From positions 1 through 64,000 of the forward strand of contig BROG01000543.1 in assembly GCA_030159075.1 (NCBI GenBank): a DNA stretch of 64,000 nucleotides, written 5' to 3'. The translations under genes and the position numbers were made by a program. Below, in pieces: positions 54,940 to 64,000 of the stretch; within the stretch, counting starts at the first letter, position 1; every line of letters begins with the position of its first letter. Source of the stretch: Atrina japonica (taxonomy: Eukaryota > Mollusca > Bivalvia > Pterioida > Pinnidae). A model generated the notes under the pieces. It was given only the letters and a program-made list of their open reading frames with translations, ran no database searches and was not told where the DNA came from.

Positions 54940-55700
54940 AGTGGGGCTAGTAATGTTTTTAAGTTATAAGCAAAAATATAAATTCCAGGGGGTGGGACAG
55001 GGCCCCCATATGCACAACTAAATGTGTCTCGCCATAGCAATCAATATTATATATGGTTTAAGGGTGGGGCTATGAACGGTTTATAAGTTATAAGCAAAAA
55101 TATAAATTCCAGGGGGTGGGACAGGACCCAAATATGCATCATTAAATGTGTTTCCCCATAATAATCAATAATATATATGGTTTAAGGGTGGGGTTGTGAA
55201 CGGTTTTTAAATTATAAGTAAAAATATATATTTCAGAGGGTGGGGCAGGACCCCCACCCCCGTACACCACTGAATGTGTTTCCCAATAATGATCACTAAT
55301 ATATATGGTTTAAGGGTCGGGCTGTGATAGGTTTTTAAGTTATAAGCAAAAATATATATTCCAGGGGTTGGGCAGGACCTGCATATGCACCACTAAATAT
55401 GTCTCCCCATAACAATCCAAAATATATATGGTTTAATGGTGGGGCTGTGAATGGTCTTTAAGTTATAAGTAAAAATATATATTTCAGAGGGTGGGGTATG
55501 ACCCCCAATGCACCACTGAATGTGTTTCCTAATAACAATCAATGTTATATATGGTTTAAGGGTGGGGCTGTGAATGGTTTTTAAGTTAAAATTTAAAAAT
55601 ATAAATTTCAGGGGGTGAGGCAAGACCCCATCCCCTAATAATCATACATCAATGAATGTGTCTATCCATAACAAACAAGAATTTACATGGCTTAGGGGTA
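54940..55700 (+). repeat. Tandem array, ~124-base unit, six copies
   Basis: 'aagttataagcaaaaatata' recurs at 54961, 55085, 55209, 55337, 55460 and 55583. Each unit includes 'ggggtggg', a C-rich word and 'atatatggtttaagggtg'. Minus-strand frames across it are shadows. Confidence 0.93.
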
Positions 55701-55724
55701 GACATGTAAATAGTTTTCAAGAAA

Positions 55725-55965
55725 TACATAACAAAATTGTCAAAATCCAAGATGGCTGCCTGGCAGCCATTTTGTGATCCGACCCTCCTGAAAATGTACA
55801 CTGCACAAATAGACCGCAAGGAGAACCTATATGTCAAATTTCATAAAGATCCCTTCAGTACTTTCTTAGAAAAGGCGATAACAAGAATTGTTTAAGGACG
55901 GACGACTGAAGACGGACGGACGCAGGGCGATTTGAATAACCCACCATCTTGGCCTGAGACCATAA
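55725..55965 (-). repeat. Single unit of the 7-8 kb array plus its flank
   Basis: On the minus strand this matches one ~150-base unit ('ttgtgatccgaccctcctga' on the plus strand) and the edge sequence seen at 7085-7140, so the same element is present as a one-unit form. Confidence 0.85.
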
Positions 55966-57099
55966 ACAAGGAAAACTCTGAGACAAATTTTATTCTTAAA
56001 AGTTAAAAGTGAAAACTCGCGGACCATAAAATGACATTATAATTTTCTAAACTGAGGTAATATTGTCAAGAGGCAGTGTAAACCTCGTCCAAGACATATG
56101 TCCCGATTCACTTAACGTCAATGTTTGAGCATTATTCTTACCATAATCTATGATCTATTATTTAATAACCAACCAAGAGGTATAAAACGCCTTAAAAATC
56201 AAGTAGGCAGCACGTTTTGTTGTATAAAAAGGGGGATAGATATATCCCTTTTTAAAAACATTAAAAACGTCTTGTAAAATGCCAATACATGACCGAAGTC
56301 AGCAATTTATACATATAATATGTATAATGTATAAAATAAACGATATTCAAGATACAAGTAAATTAGTATAAGTACATTAGATAAGATAAATGACTCGGGA
56401 CATACACTGGGGCATATGTACAGGACTAAATTTACACCGTCCCTATCGTTAATGTAAACAAACGTCGTATGGCCAAAACAAGCCAACAGATAAAGTGTCC
56501 TAAAGCTATTTCGCTCAAATAACACGATGTTTTCGAAAGCCAAAGGATTAAACATATCCCGAAATACTCTAGGGCGACAATGACATATTTATCCCGAGGC
56601 GAACATAGGGGGCAGCCATTTTCGCTGTTAAGAATTACTTTAGTCAGCTACATGCCGTACTTAAGTATTTTATCACTTGAGAAAGAAATTTATCTAAGAA
56701 TTTTTGGTCCACAACTTTACCCAAGTTGAGAAAATTCTCAAAATTTGAGTAAAATCTTGAAGTTGAGTAAAAAATTTGTCTGAGAATAGATTTATGGCCT
56801 TGGGCCCTGTTGATGGTGGGCTAAAAATAGGTTGTACAGGTAAAATATATTACCTTGCACAGGCTTCATGCATTGCTGAATCTCTAATATTTCTGTGAGT
56901 AACTTGTCACCCCTGTTATGATTTGCTTTAGACTCGTTGTGTTTGTAAACGTGCCAATTTACCTTGGTAGACCGATACACATGTAGAGAGCTCTGGTCCG
57001 AGATGGCGAGGAATATACAACTGCAAGGAAATTAGACTTTAGAAAATTCAAGGCCATTTTTATTTTACACGGACAGTCTAAATAAGATATTTATTTAAA
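55966..57099. other. No recognisable gene
   Basis: Frames at 56555-56307 and 56980-56792 (-) have no recognised domain. A short repeat of 'gttgagaaaattctcaaaat'-like words lies at 56720-56785. Confidence 0.45.
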
Positions 57100-57506
57100 G
57101 AGAATTGCCAATCAGATAGAAGAAGTGCAGTTACCTGGATACACCACGCTACCCTCACAACACGGTGACGCCAGAGCAGAACAGGACGGATAGCAGGACG
57201 GATGTTGGCCTCTTGCAATATGTTCCTTACGGTACAAGAACTTATCCGTCGATGCCCAGGAATGCTTCTAGCGGTCAAAGAAGCCGATTGGAATCGATTA
57301 CGCAAATGTGACGTCCTTATATACGTATCACACGCGGGCGTCCTGACCGTGGGTGGTCCCGAACGGTGCCAGTTTTCTGATATCGTCTCCATAAAGCATT
57401 TAGTGTCAATATGAACTCCGAACTGCCTTGCCACATTGCTTTGAGACATCCCAGCTTCCAGCATCCCAATAGCACGCAAACGATCATTTTCAATCATGTG
57501 AGGCAT
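57100..57506 (-). pseudogene. Tc1-like transposase N-terminal fragment
   Basis: The frame starting at 57506 gives a paired-like helix-turn-helix, NDRLRAIGMLEAGMSQSNVA (7-26) and RQFGVH, then TVRTPACDTYIRTSHLRNRF, ISSCTVRNILQEANIRP and HRVVRVAW. This is the DNA-binding half of a Tc1/mariner transposase, which binds inverted repeats and inserts at TA. The sequence ends at or before the first DDE catalytic Asp, so no catalytic domain remains. The linker 'GSV-x-D' part near residue 35 appears deleted. Confidence 0.85.
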
Positions 57507-57929
57507 CTCCCAATCAAAATTTTATTCCAAAAACCAATGTTTTTTCTTTTCCAATACATTGGATACTGTCAATGATGCAAGAAATTCTAATCGCTTACTA
57601 ACTACGTGTCGCTTAAGGGGTCATTTCACCGAGAAATCTTACCGGAAAACCGAGCTGCGATCTCAGAGCGTGGCTTGGTCGCCGCAGGTCGTAGGCAGTT
57701 GACGGTTGACCGAGAGTTTGTTCACGCCTTGATCTTCCGTGGTTGAGGAATGGTCTCCCCGACAAAGAGGTCGTAGCTCGGTTTTTTTGACATGTCAAAA
57801 AATTGTGTTTCGACCTAAAAGTCGCACAGAGAGCATCGTAAGAGCGAACAAGGTCAAGGAAAGGACGCATTGGTCGAGAGACAATCGAGGCTAGACCGGG
57901 AATGAGCGATGTCCAGTCTTCTCGAGCGA

Positions 57930-58240
57930 GAACTGATTGCGCGCATGCTTGTGCTGCTCGGCCCCAGGTTCTATAGCTCTTCTATAGTTAATGTTCATCT
58001 TCGCAATTCTGGGGCCCACCCTAGCCAACAGTTCGTCAAACATCTCCGGGGGCACACGGAGATAGGTCCGATAGATAACTTCATTCCTCAGTTCCGTCAT
58101 GAGGGAGTGGTACTGACCATAATGTTCCCTCTGGCGTTCATGCAGCCAAGGAGCAACCTAATATTCTTCTTGGTATACTTCTTTCTCCTCATCTTCAGCA
58201 TGGTTAGCATAACCAAATAGTCTTGCTGTAGTTCCAGGGC
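57930..58240 (-). pseudogene. PIF/Harbinger-like transposase N-terminal fragment
   Basis: Reading leftward from 58148: WLHERQREHYGQYHSLMTEL, then YRTYLRVPPEMFDELLARVG (frame 58100-57891) and RRAIEPG. This is the region before the DDE domain in Harbinger transposases ('W-x-x-x-R-x-x-x-G-x-Y-x-x-L' followed by 'Y-x-x-Y-L-R-M-x-x-x-x-F'). The catalytic part is missing. The GC-richer sequence to the left (57610-57900) may be the rest of the element's non-coding end; another frame (57870-57613) in it has no domain. Confidence 0.75.
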
Positions 58241-58820
58241 ACGGTATTTCAATAACATTAGCATGATGTAGAGCGATTGGGTCCATGTAATCCCTTCGGA
58301 TGCTCGTCAAAAACTGATGGTCGGCCAGCGATCGCCGGACCTTTTTATACGTTCGCAGTGGGTTGCACGCAAATCTGGGCGACCAAAACAAATTTGCGCG
58401 TAGCTCAGGCGAGAATATGTCTAGAAAAGTTCGAGAATTGAGCGTACAGAGCGAGACTAGAACGTTTATATCGCAGGCTAAATCGTATTGATCGAGGATA
58501 CTGTCACCGTTGTTAATTTTGATAATCGTGTGAATGATAACGTAAGATGTCGTATAAACTTCTAAACTTTTATTTTTGCTAAACGTTTAGGTGGATTCAG
58601 GATTTTCCTAAATCACACCCGTATGTTCCGTGTACAATTCTGAAAACCTACCTAACTAAATGTGTTAATGTACAAAATATATAGCACTGTTATAATCTTG
58701 TACAAGTAATAATTACAGTCCGTAATTGATATTTAATCCTTTAGAGCTATAAAACAATTATTATAAGTAACAAAGATGTCTCACCTGTCCAGACTATAGG
58801 GATTAGTCTGTGACGGTTCA
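58241..58820. other. No recognisable gene
   Basis: The upstream part (to 58391) may be more of the Harbinger-like element; the rest is AT-rich spacer before the LINE end. Confidence 0.4.
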
Positions 58821-58829
58821 ATTCTTTAT

Positions 58830-59990
58830 TATCCTTAAGTCATACAACTCATCGGAAACAGAACACAAAATACAATAAATACAAGCATCACACAGGAGAG
58901 CACAGTACAGACAAAAGACACGTGTATATAGACAACATGCTGAAGAAGTAAAACATTACACAGGAGAGCACAGTACATACAAAAGACAGGTATATAGACA
59001 ACATGCTGAAGAAGTAAAACATCACACAGGAGAGCACAGTACATACAAAAGACACGTGTATATAGACAACATGCTGAAGAAGTAAAACATCACACAGGAG
59101 AGCACAGTACATATAAAAGACACGTGTATATAGACAACATGCTGAAGAAGTAAAACATCACACAGGAGAGCACAGTACATACAAAAGACGTATATAGACA
59201 ACATGCTGAAGAAGTAAAACATCACACAGGAGAGCACAGTACATACTAAAGACACGTGTATATAGACAACATGCTGAAGAAGTAAAACATCACACAGGAG
59301 AGCACAGTACATACAAAAGACACGTGTATATAGACAACATGCTGAAGAAGTAAAACATCACACAGGAGAGCACAGTGCATACAAAAAAAAATATAGACAA
59401 CATGCTGAAGAAGTAAAACATCACACAGGAGAGCACAGTACATACTAAAGACACGTGTATATAGACAACATGCTGAAGAAGTAAAACATCACACAGGAGA
59501 GCACAGTAGATACAAAAGACACGTGTATATAGACAACATGCTGAAGAAGTAAAACACCACACAGGAGAGCACAGTACATACTAAAGACACGTGTATATAG
59601 ACAACATGCTGAAGAAGTAAAACATCACACAGGAGAGCACAGTACATACAAAAGACACGTGTATATAGACAACATGCTGAAGAAGTAAAACATTACACAG
59701 GAGAGCACAGTGCATACAAAAGAAATATAGACAACATGCTGAAGAAGTAAAACATCACACAGGAGAGCACAGTACATACTAAAGACACGTGTATATAGAC
59801 AACATGCTGAAGAAGTAAAACATCACACAGGAGAGCACATTACATACAAAAGATATGTATACTTCAATGCAATTCTTTATTATCCTTAAGTCATACAACT
59901 CATCGGAAAATACAAGAAATACAAACATCACACAGGAGAGCACAGTACATACTGAAGATATATAGACAACATGCTGAGGAAAAGAAAGTA
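58830..59990 (-). repeat. Tandem array in the LINE 3' UTR, ~66-base unit
   Basis: 'cacacaggagagcacagtac' recurs about 17 times with periods of 52-68 bases (short units lack the 'cacgtgtata' part). The LINE 3' end word ('caattctttattatcc', then 'ttaagtcatacaactcatcgg') occurs on both sides, at 58821-58855 and 59871-59905, so the array sits between two copies of the LINE terminus. Frames with MYCALLCDV repeats are shadows. Confidence 0.93.
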
Positions 59991-60149
59991 CAGTAAGATT
60001 ATCTTAAGATTTTCTTTTTTCGATAGCAAATTATAAATATTTTCCTAGATTTGTAAGTTGTTTTAAGTTCTGTACACTAAGTATTTGAACAAGTTTATAA
60101 GTACTGATTCGAGAATAATAGTATTTTTAAATATATTTTGTTCTAAGGT

Positions 60150-60517
60150 CTTTTTAAAATGGACATTCAAGAATAAAATGAAATTCATCCTCTACAACAC
60201 GTAAATGACATTTTTCACAATTTCTATTATCTCGGTTAATACCTAAATATCTGCCTTTCTCAATATTCAAATTGTGCGAGGATATCCTAAATTTCGTTAA
60301 TTGTTTTCTGTATTTCATATCAATTCATTTACATAAATAAAACTGAACACAAAAATTGTCAACAAGATGTTGATACAGAAAACCTTTAGACAAACTAGAT
60401 ATAGTGCTAAATATTTCTTAATTTTATTCTATCAAACAATCTTTGCTCAGAAATAGAATACATAATATTATCTGGTAAATCGCATTCAAATAAATAATAA
60501 AATCCCTAGTTGTTTGA
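60150..60517 (-). pseudogene. LINE C-terminal zinc-knuckle region
   Basis: Translating leftward around 60320-60160 gives RKQLTKFRISSHNLNIEKGR and then CEKCHLRVVEDEFHFILECP, the C-x2-C-x-n-H-x4-C knuckle near the end of many LINE proteins (nucleic-acid binding). Upstream (60517-60420) is a YLFECDLPDNIMYSISEQRL stretch. Stops lie between the two, so the protein is broken. Confidence 0.75.
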
Positions 60518-60757
60518 TCTGATTTGATTTTTTGTTTTACGCCATACTCAACAATTTTTCAGTCATATGATGGCGTCCAGTTTTTATTGGTGGAGGAGAA
60601 ACCCCGGTTACCCGGGTAAAGACCACCGACCTTCCGCAAGAAAACTGGCAAACTTTCACACTTAATTCGAAATAACCCTAGCGGGATTCGAACCAGAGGT
60701 GAGAGGCCTTGTGATTTAAAGCGCAATGCTCTTACCACTCGGCCACGGAGGCCCTCC
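60518..60757 (-). mobile_element. SINE family B, full length
   Basis: On the minus strand: a tRNA-like head (gggcctccgtggccgagtgg at 60757, B-box ggttcgaatccc near 60690), a body with 'ggaaggtcggtggtct' and 'ctcctccacc', and the end 'gttgagtatggcgtaaaac'. The 12-base duplication ccctagttgttt (60504-60515 and 60758-60769) marks insertion into the LINE. Confidence 0.9.
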
Positions 60758-60919
60758 CCCTAGTTGTTTAATTCATGTTTCATATTACCTATCCAATCAT
60801 CATTATTATTAATCATTTCATGATAACATGAGTTTAATATACAGTTTTCACTTTTTCTTAGTTTAAGCCAATATTTGAAAATTCTTAGTAGTCTGTAAAT
60901 CCTTCAAGGGAATCTCCCT

Positions 60920-62120
60920 AATTCACAGTAAACAAGTAAATACAAGTATATTTTTAACACCAAGGAGATTTTTACAAAATGTAGTATGTAATTTTTCAAA
61001 TTTATCTAATGCTTTGTGAAAGCCCCAAATTTCTGACCCATATACCAAGACACTGTTCACATAAGTATCAAACACAGATAATTTTGTAGTAACATTGAAA
61101 TTATGATTCTTTAACTTAGAATTTAATGAAAACATAGCTTTTCTACCCTGGTCTGCACGATGTTTTTGAGTCTTACTAAACTTACCATTAAAAGACAACA
61201 ATACCCCTAAATAATTAAATTTGTCGACTACTTAAAGCTCTTGACCATTAAATGTCCATCGCTTATTTACAGAATATTTTTGCTATTGCGAAAGATCAAA
61301 ATTTTTGTTTTTTCTGTACTCAATTTCAGATTTCATTCCTTTGAATAATTGTATAATGAATCCAGCATTTTTTGGAGTCCCTCAGGGGACTCTGACATAA
61401 TGACCATATCGTCAGCATACATTAAGAGAAAAATATTAATTTGTTGAATATCAATAGACACATTATTTGATTTCAAAAAATTCATTTCACAATCATTAAT
61501 ATACAATGAAAAAAGTAGAGGTGATAGCACTTCCCCCTGCGTAACACCACAATTGTTAGAAAAATAATCTGTTAGTTGCCCATTAAATTTTATACACGAT
61601 TTAGCATTATTGTACATAGATTTTTTAATATTTAACATTTTACCTTGTATACCATTCTGTGTTAATTTTAACCATAATTATTTTCTGTCAATTAAGTCAA
61701 AAGTTTTTTTGGAAATCAACAAAACAGCAATATAATTTGTTTTTATTTTTCAAAGTACGATTTATAAATGTTTGCAAAAATAGCATCAACAGTTGACATG
61801 CTAGGTTTGAAACCATCTGTAACAATATTATTACTTTTATCCCATTCCAATAATCTTGAGTTTAAAACAGAAGTAAAAAGTTTTTCAAGCCAGATGATAA
61901 GTGTAATCCCCCTATAATTGTTTGGATTATTACAGTCACCCTTTTTATATATAGGTATTATATTTCCAATAGACCATATATCTGGAAAAAAAACAGAACA
62001 AAAAATTAAATTAAATAATTTATGTAAACATGGTAAAATTGTATCTGTACATTTAATAAAAATTTCATTTACAATGTAATCTTCGCCACAGCTTTTATTA
62101 GATTTCAATTTCATTATACA
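60920..62120 (-). pseudogene. LINE reverse transcriptase domain
   Basis: The frames 62114-61743 (KSNKSCGEDYIVNEIFIKC, FPDIWSIGNIIPIYKKGD and NNYRGITLI), then a frameshifted FVDFQK-FDL (motif A, about 61710), 61638-61333 (NNCGVTQGEVLSPLLFSLYI, residues 28-47, and MYADDMVIMSES, 73-84, with the catalytic Asp pair at 76-77) and 61201-60923 (RKAMFSLNSKL, VFDTYVNSVLVYGSEIWGF) cover fingers, palm and thumb in order. It would prime cDNA at an endonuclease nick. A one-base insertion in motif A and several stops disable it. Confidence 0.9.
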
Positions 62121-62329
62121 TTTTTTATTTCATCAACAGATATAGGAACATCTAATTCTTCATATACTGCTGTCTCTACATTACAATCAGAATTTCCATT
62201 TAAAGTATTTGTATCATTAGAGGCGCAGAGATTACGAAAATGCTAAAAAAAATCCTCTGCAGATAAATCACTTTTAGCATTTGACATTTTCTTAGAAAAA
62301 AAATTGTAAAATTGCTTGAGATTCTATTT

Positions 62330-62511
62330 CTTTAAGTATTCCAACATGTTACCCTCAAATCTGAAATAGTTTCGTTTCACTTTTGTTTCAAGTTTTTTAT
62401 ATTCTGACTTTTTATGTACTAGAGTTTCATGACTTGCTTTAGATTTACATTTATTAAAATTAAAGAGGGCACTCTGATATTGAATATATTTATTTTTACA
62501 ATTGTCGTTAA
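62330..62511 (-). pseudogene. LINE linker region, left part
   Basis: The part between endonuclease and RT: the frame encodes NDNCKNKYIQYQSALFNFNK, then HKKSEYKKLETKVKRNYFRF. The N-terminal end of the open frame (62632-62512) is transposon sequence, not LINE. Its true upstream continuation is at 63485-63530, giving PWF immediately before NDNC once the insertion and one TTAA are discounted. Confidence 0.82.
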
Positions 62512-63484
62512 AGCGATATAAGCTGTCACGACGATTATTTTTGTCCCCTGACATATAGTCGAAAATATGATAAAATATGTGTTCAAATACATTATTAAAC
62601 ACGTAAAACGTTGTGAAAGATCTTCTTTTCAAAGTTATTTTTTATTAGAAATTTAAGTTTTCCCGTACCTTAAAAAATCCAACTGTATTTCCGTATGCAA
62701 TGACCTTTCAGATATACTCTTTCGCCATATCAAATGTACTTCGTTATTCCGTCAGGGGATCTCGGTCCTTTACGCACTCGGACTATGTTAGAGTCGGCCG
62801 ATTTTTATGTGTTTTATATTCATTTTTAAAATACAGGACGTGGGTTTTTTTTGGAAAGTGCATGTATTATGTAAAATATATGCTTTTCAACGCTATTTTA
62901 AATACCGATCTTTAATGTTACCCTGAATGCTGATATTGACAAAATCAAAACAATATAACTGAAAAGTATGCGTACCTCACGTTTTACCATCGTGGCGCCA
63001 CAATTCTGTGGAGTTCGGCAGCTCATGATCGTATGTGTCAAGAATGATAAAGCCGAGGATGCGATGGGACGAGTTAAAAATGGGTCGAGATCAGCCGATA
63101 TACCCGACACGTGGACAATTCTGAAATGAATGTTTTGAAACGACGAAAAAGACCAACCTTGCCTGATTTAGGTATGAAATGATGATGTACGAAAATAAAC
63201 GCAAAGGGTAATAAGAATAGAATGTGTATTAACTGCAAATAGCACGTGTTTATTGGTCACTCGGTAATCTTCGTAAAAAATTACAGAATGTTAATTCACA
63301 ATGGCCAAAGTATGGCGGACAAAAAATAAATGATATTACGGGTTATGTTTGGCAAGATTGTTGCAATTTCACACATTCATTTGTTATTCTAACCACCAGA
63401 TGGTCTCTTTGGAATATATATGAGATAAAATATTACATAAAATGGGCATGTAAATTTTTTTTACCTACGACAGCTCATATCGCT
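62512..63484. mobile_element. TTAA-flanked DNA transposon (family 1), copy 2, 973 bases
   Basis: Starts AGCGATATAAGCTGTC, ends GACAGCTCATATCGCT, TTAA at 62508-62511 and 63485-63488. It aligns along its length with 23103-24135. It lies in the LINE coding region, so it inserted after the LINE. No transposase motif is present. Confidence 0.9.
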
Positions 63485-63799
63485 TTAAACCATGGTTTGT
63501 CATTTTTACTGGAAAATTATATTTATTATTGTTATTGTTGTTATTGTTATTATTTGTTGTACATCGCAGAAAGGTAATACAATATTATTAAGTGCAGTAC
63601 TAAAATTATTTACACAAATATTTACATCATTTTGACATGTTACATTAACATTTAACTGTTCTGAAAGGTTATATACATTATCTCAGTGTTGTCCTCATTC
63701 CATCTATGAAGAAAAACTTACTTTACTTCCTTCCTTTATACAGATGGATCATTACATGTATGTTTTGTTGTAGCATTATTGTCCCGTGATAAAACAAAC

Positions 63800-64000
63800 T
63801 TCAATGTAAAAGAGACGGATTAGTGATCAGAGAAAGTGTTGAATTCACCTGTTACTAAATCTGTAACATGTTTTATGCGAGAACCCTTGGATAAAACATA
63901 GTCGATAAGGCTTGTGCCATTAGAATTGAAAAAAGTAAAATTGCCCATTGTCACCTTCATGCCTTCCATTTAGGATACGCATATCCGTAGTTTTACATAG
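63800..64000 (-). pseudogene. LINE endonuclease C-terminal part (runs off window)
   Basis: Translating leftward from 64000: MRILNGRHEGDNGQF, then after a frame change TFFNSNGTSLIDYVLSKGSR and FNTFSDH near 63822. NGR...GD, S-x-I-D-Y-V and the final SDH (catalytic Asp-His of the EEP fold) are hallmarks of LINE endonucleases. A frameshift near 63915 and a stop just after SDH show decay. Confidence 0.82.

Larger units (their letters stand above)
58822..64000 (-). mobile_element. LINE retrotransposon, running off the right edge
   Basis: One non-LTR element on the minus strand: endonuclease C-terminus (63820-64000), linker (63485-63530 and 62330-62511), reverse transcriptase (62120-60920), C-terminal zinc-knuckle region (60517-60150) and 3' UTR ending at 58822 with 'ggataataaagaattg'. 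It is interrupted by a TTAA transposon (62512-63484) and a SINE (60518-60757), and its 3' UTR carries a tandem array. The 5' end is outside the window. I do not assign a clade. Confidence 0.88.

Noticed and set aside
58835..59562. Repeated frames with the MYCALLCDVLLLQHVVYI peptide
   Set aside because: They are shadows of the tandem array in the LINE 3' UTR; unit lengths vary and break the frame.
62324..62632. One continuous 102-codon protein on the minus strand
   Set aside because: Its first third is TTAA-transposon sequence and the rest is LINE linker; the fusion frame is accidental.

Overview
The window looks like transposon-dense intergenic DNA from an invertebrate animal, most likely a bivalve mollusc. 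The base composition is AT-rich. There are Penelope-like reverse transcriptases of the type common in bivalves, tRNA-derived SINEs, a DIRS/Ngaro-type tyrosine-recombinase retroelement with an SGNH-hydrolase remnant, LINEs, and long satellite arrays. I found no convincing intact host gene. Nearly every recognisable coding stretch is a broken copy of a mobile element. The species call is inference from element types.

The dominant family is a Penelope-like element (PLE). At least fifteen pieces lie on both strands. The best are 13039-14230 (+) and 49050-51640 (-); many others are only the C-terminal end plus a shared 3' tail. Several tails sit beside a roughly 360-base non-coding unit that carries a type I hammerhead ribozyme motif (1451-1494, 14400-14444, 14761-14804, 26175-26218, with decayed copies at 15487, 16005 and 28855). 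At 14400-14804 two motifs are spaced 361 bases apart, as expected for a tandem, self-cleaving PLE terminal repeat or retrozyme-like unit.

Layout: 1-6.6 kb holds terminal-repeat pieces, a SINE with perfect target duplications, a 145-base tandem repeat, a TTAA-flanked MITE, a LINE endonuclease fragment and a hAT-like remnant. 7-11 kb holds a ~150-base and a 61-base tandem array. 11-16.5 kb is a pile-up of PLE and hammerhead units. 16.9-19.7 kb is the DIRS/Ngaro-type element (-). 20-25 kb has a MITE, a SINE head and a 1-kb TTAA transposon. 26-29 kb has hammerhead units and a deleted pogo/Tigger element. 31-36 kb has PLE fragments, including a mosaic copy with apparently templated insertions. 38.8-39.6 kb is an L1/Tx1-like reverse transcriptase. 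42.9-53.2 kb is a two-copy duplication: one copy has an expanded satellite, the other is split by PLE insertions. 54-58 kb has tandem repeats and Tc1 and Harbinger fragments. 58.8-64 kb is a LINE (-) running off the window, interrupted by a SINE and a second TTAA transposon.

The nesting gives a relative history. The LINE predates both its SINE and its TTAA element. The 43-53 kb duplication predates the PLE insertion at 49 kb. SINEs inserted into a PLE terminal repeat and into duplicated DNA. The parts do not form a pathway; what links them is probable use of each other's machinery (PLE tails joined to hammerhead units, a SINE head joined to a PLE end).
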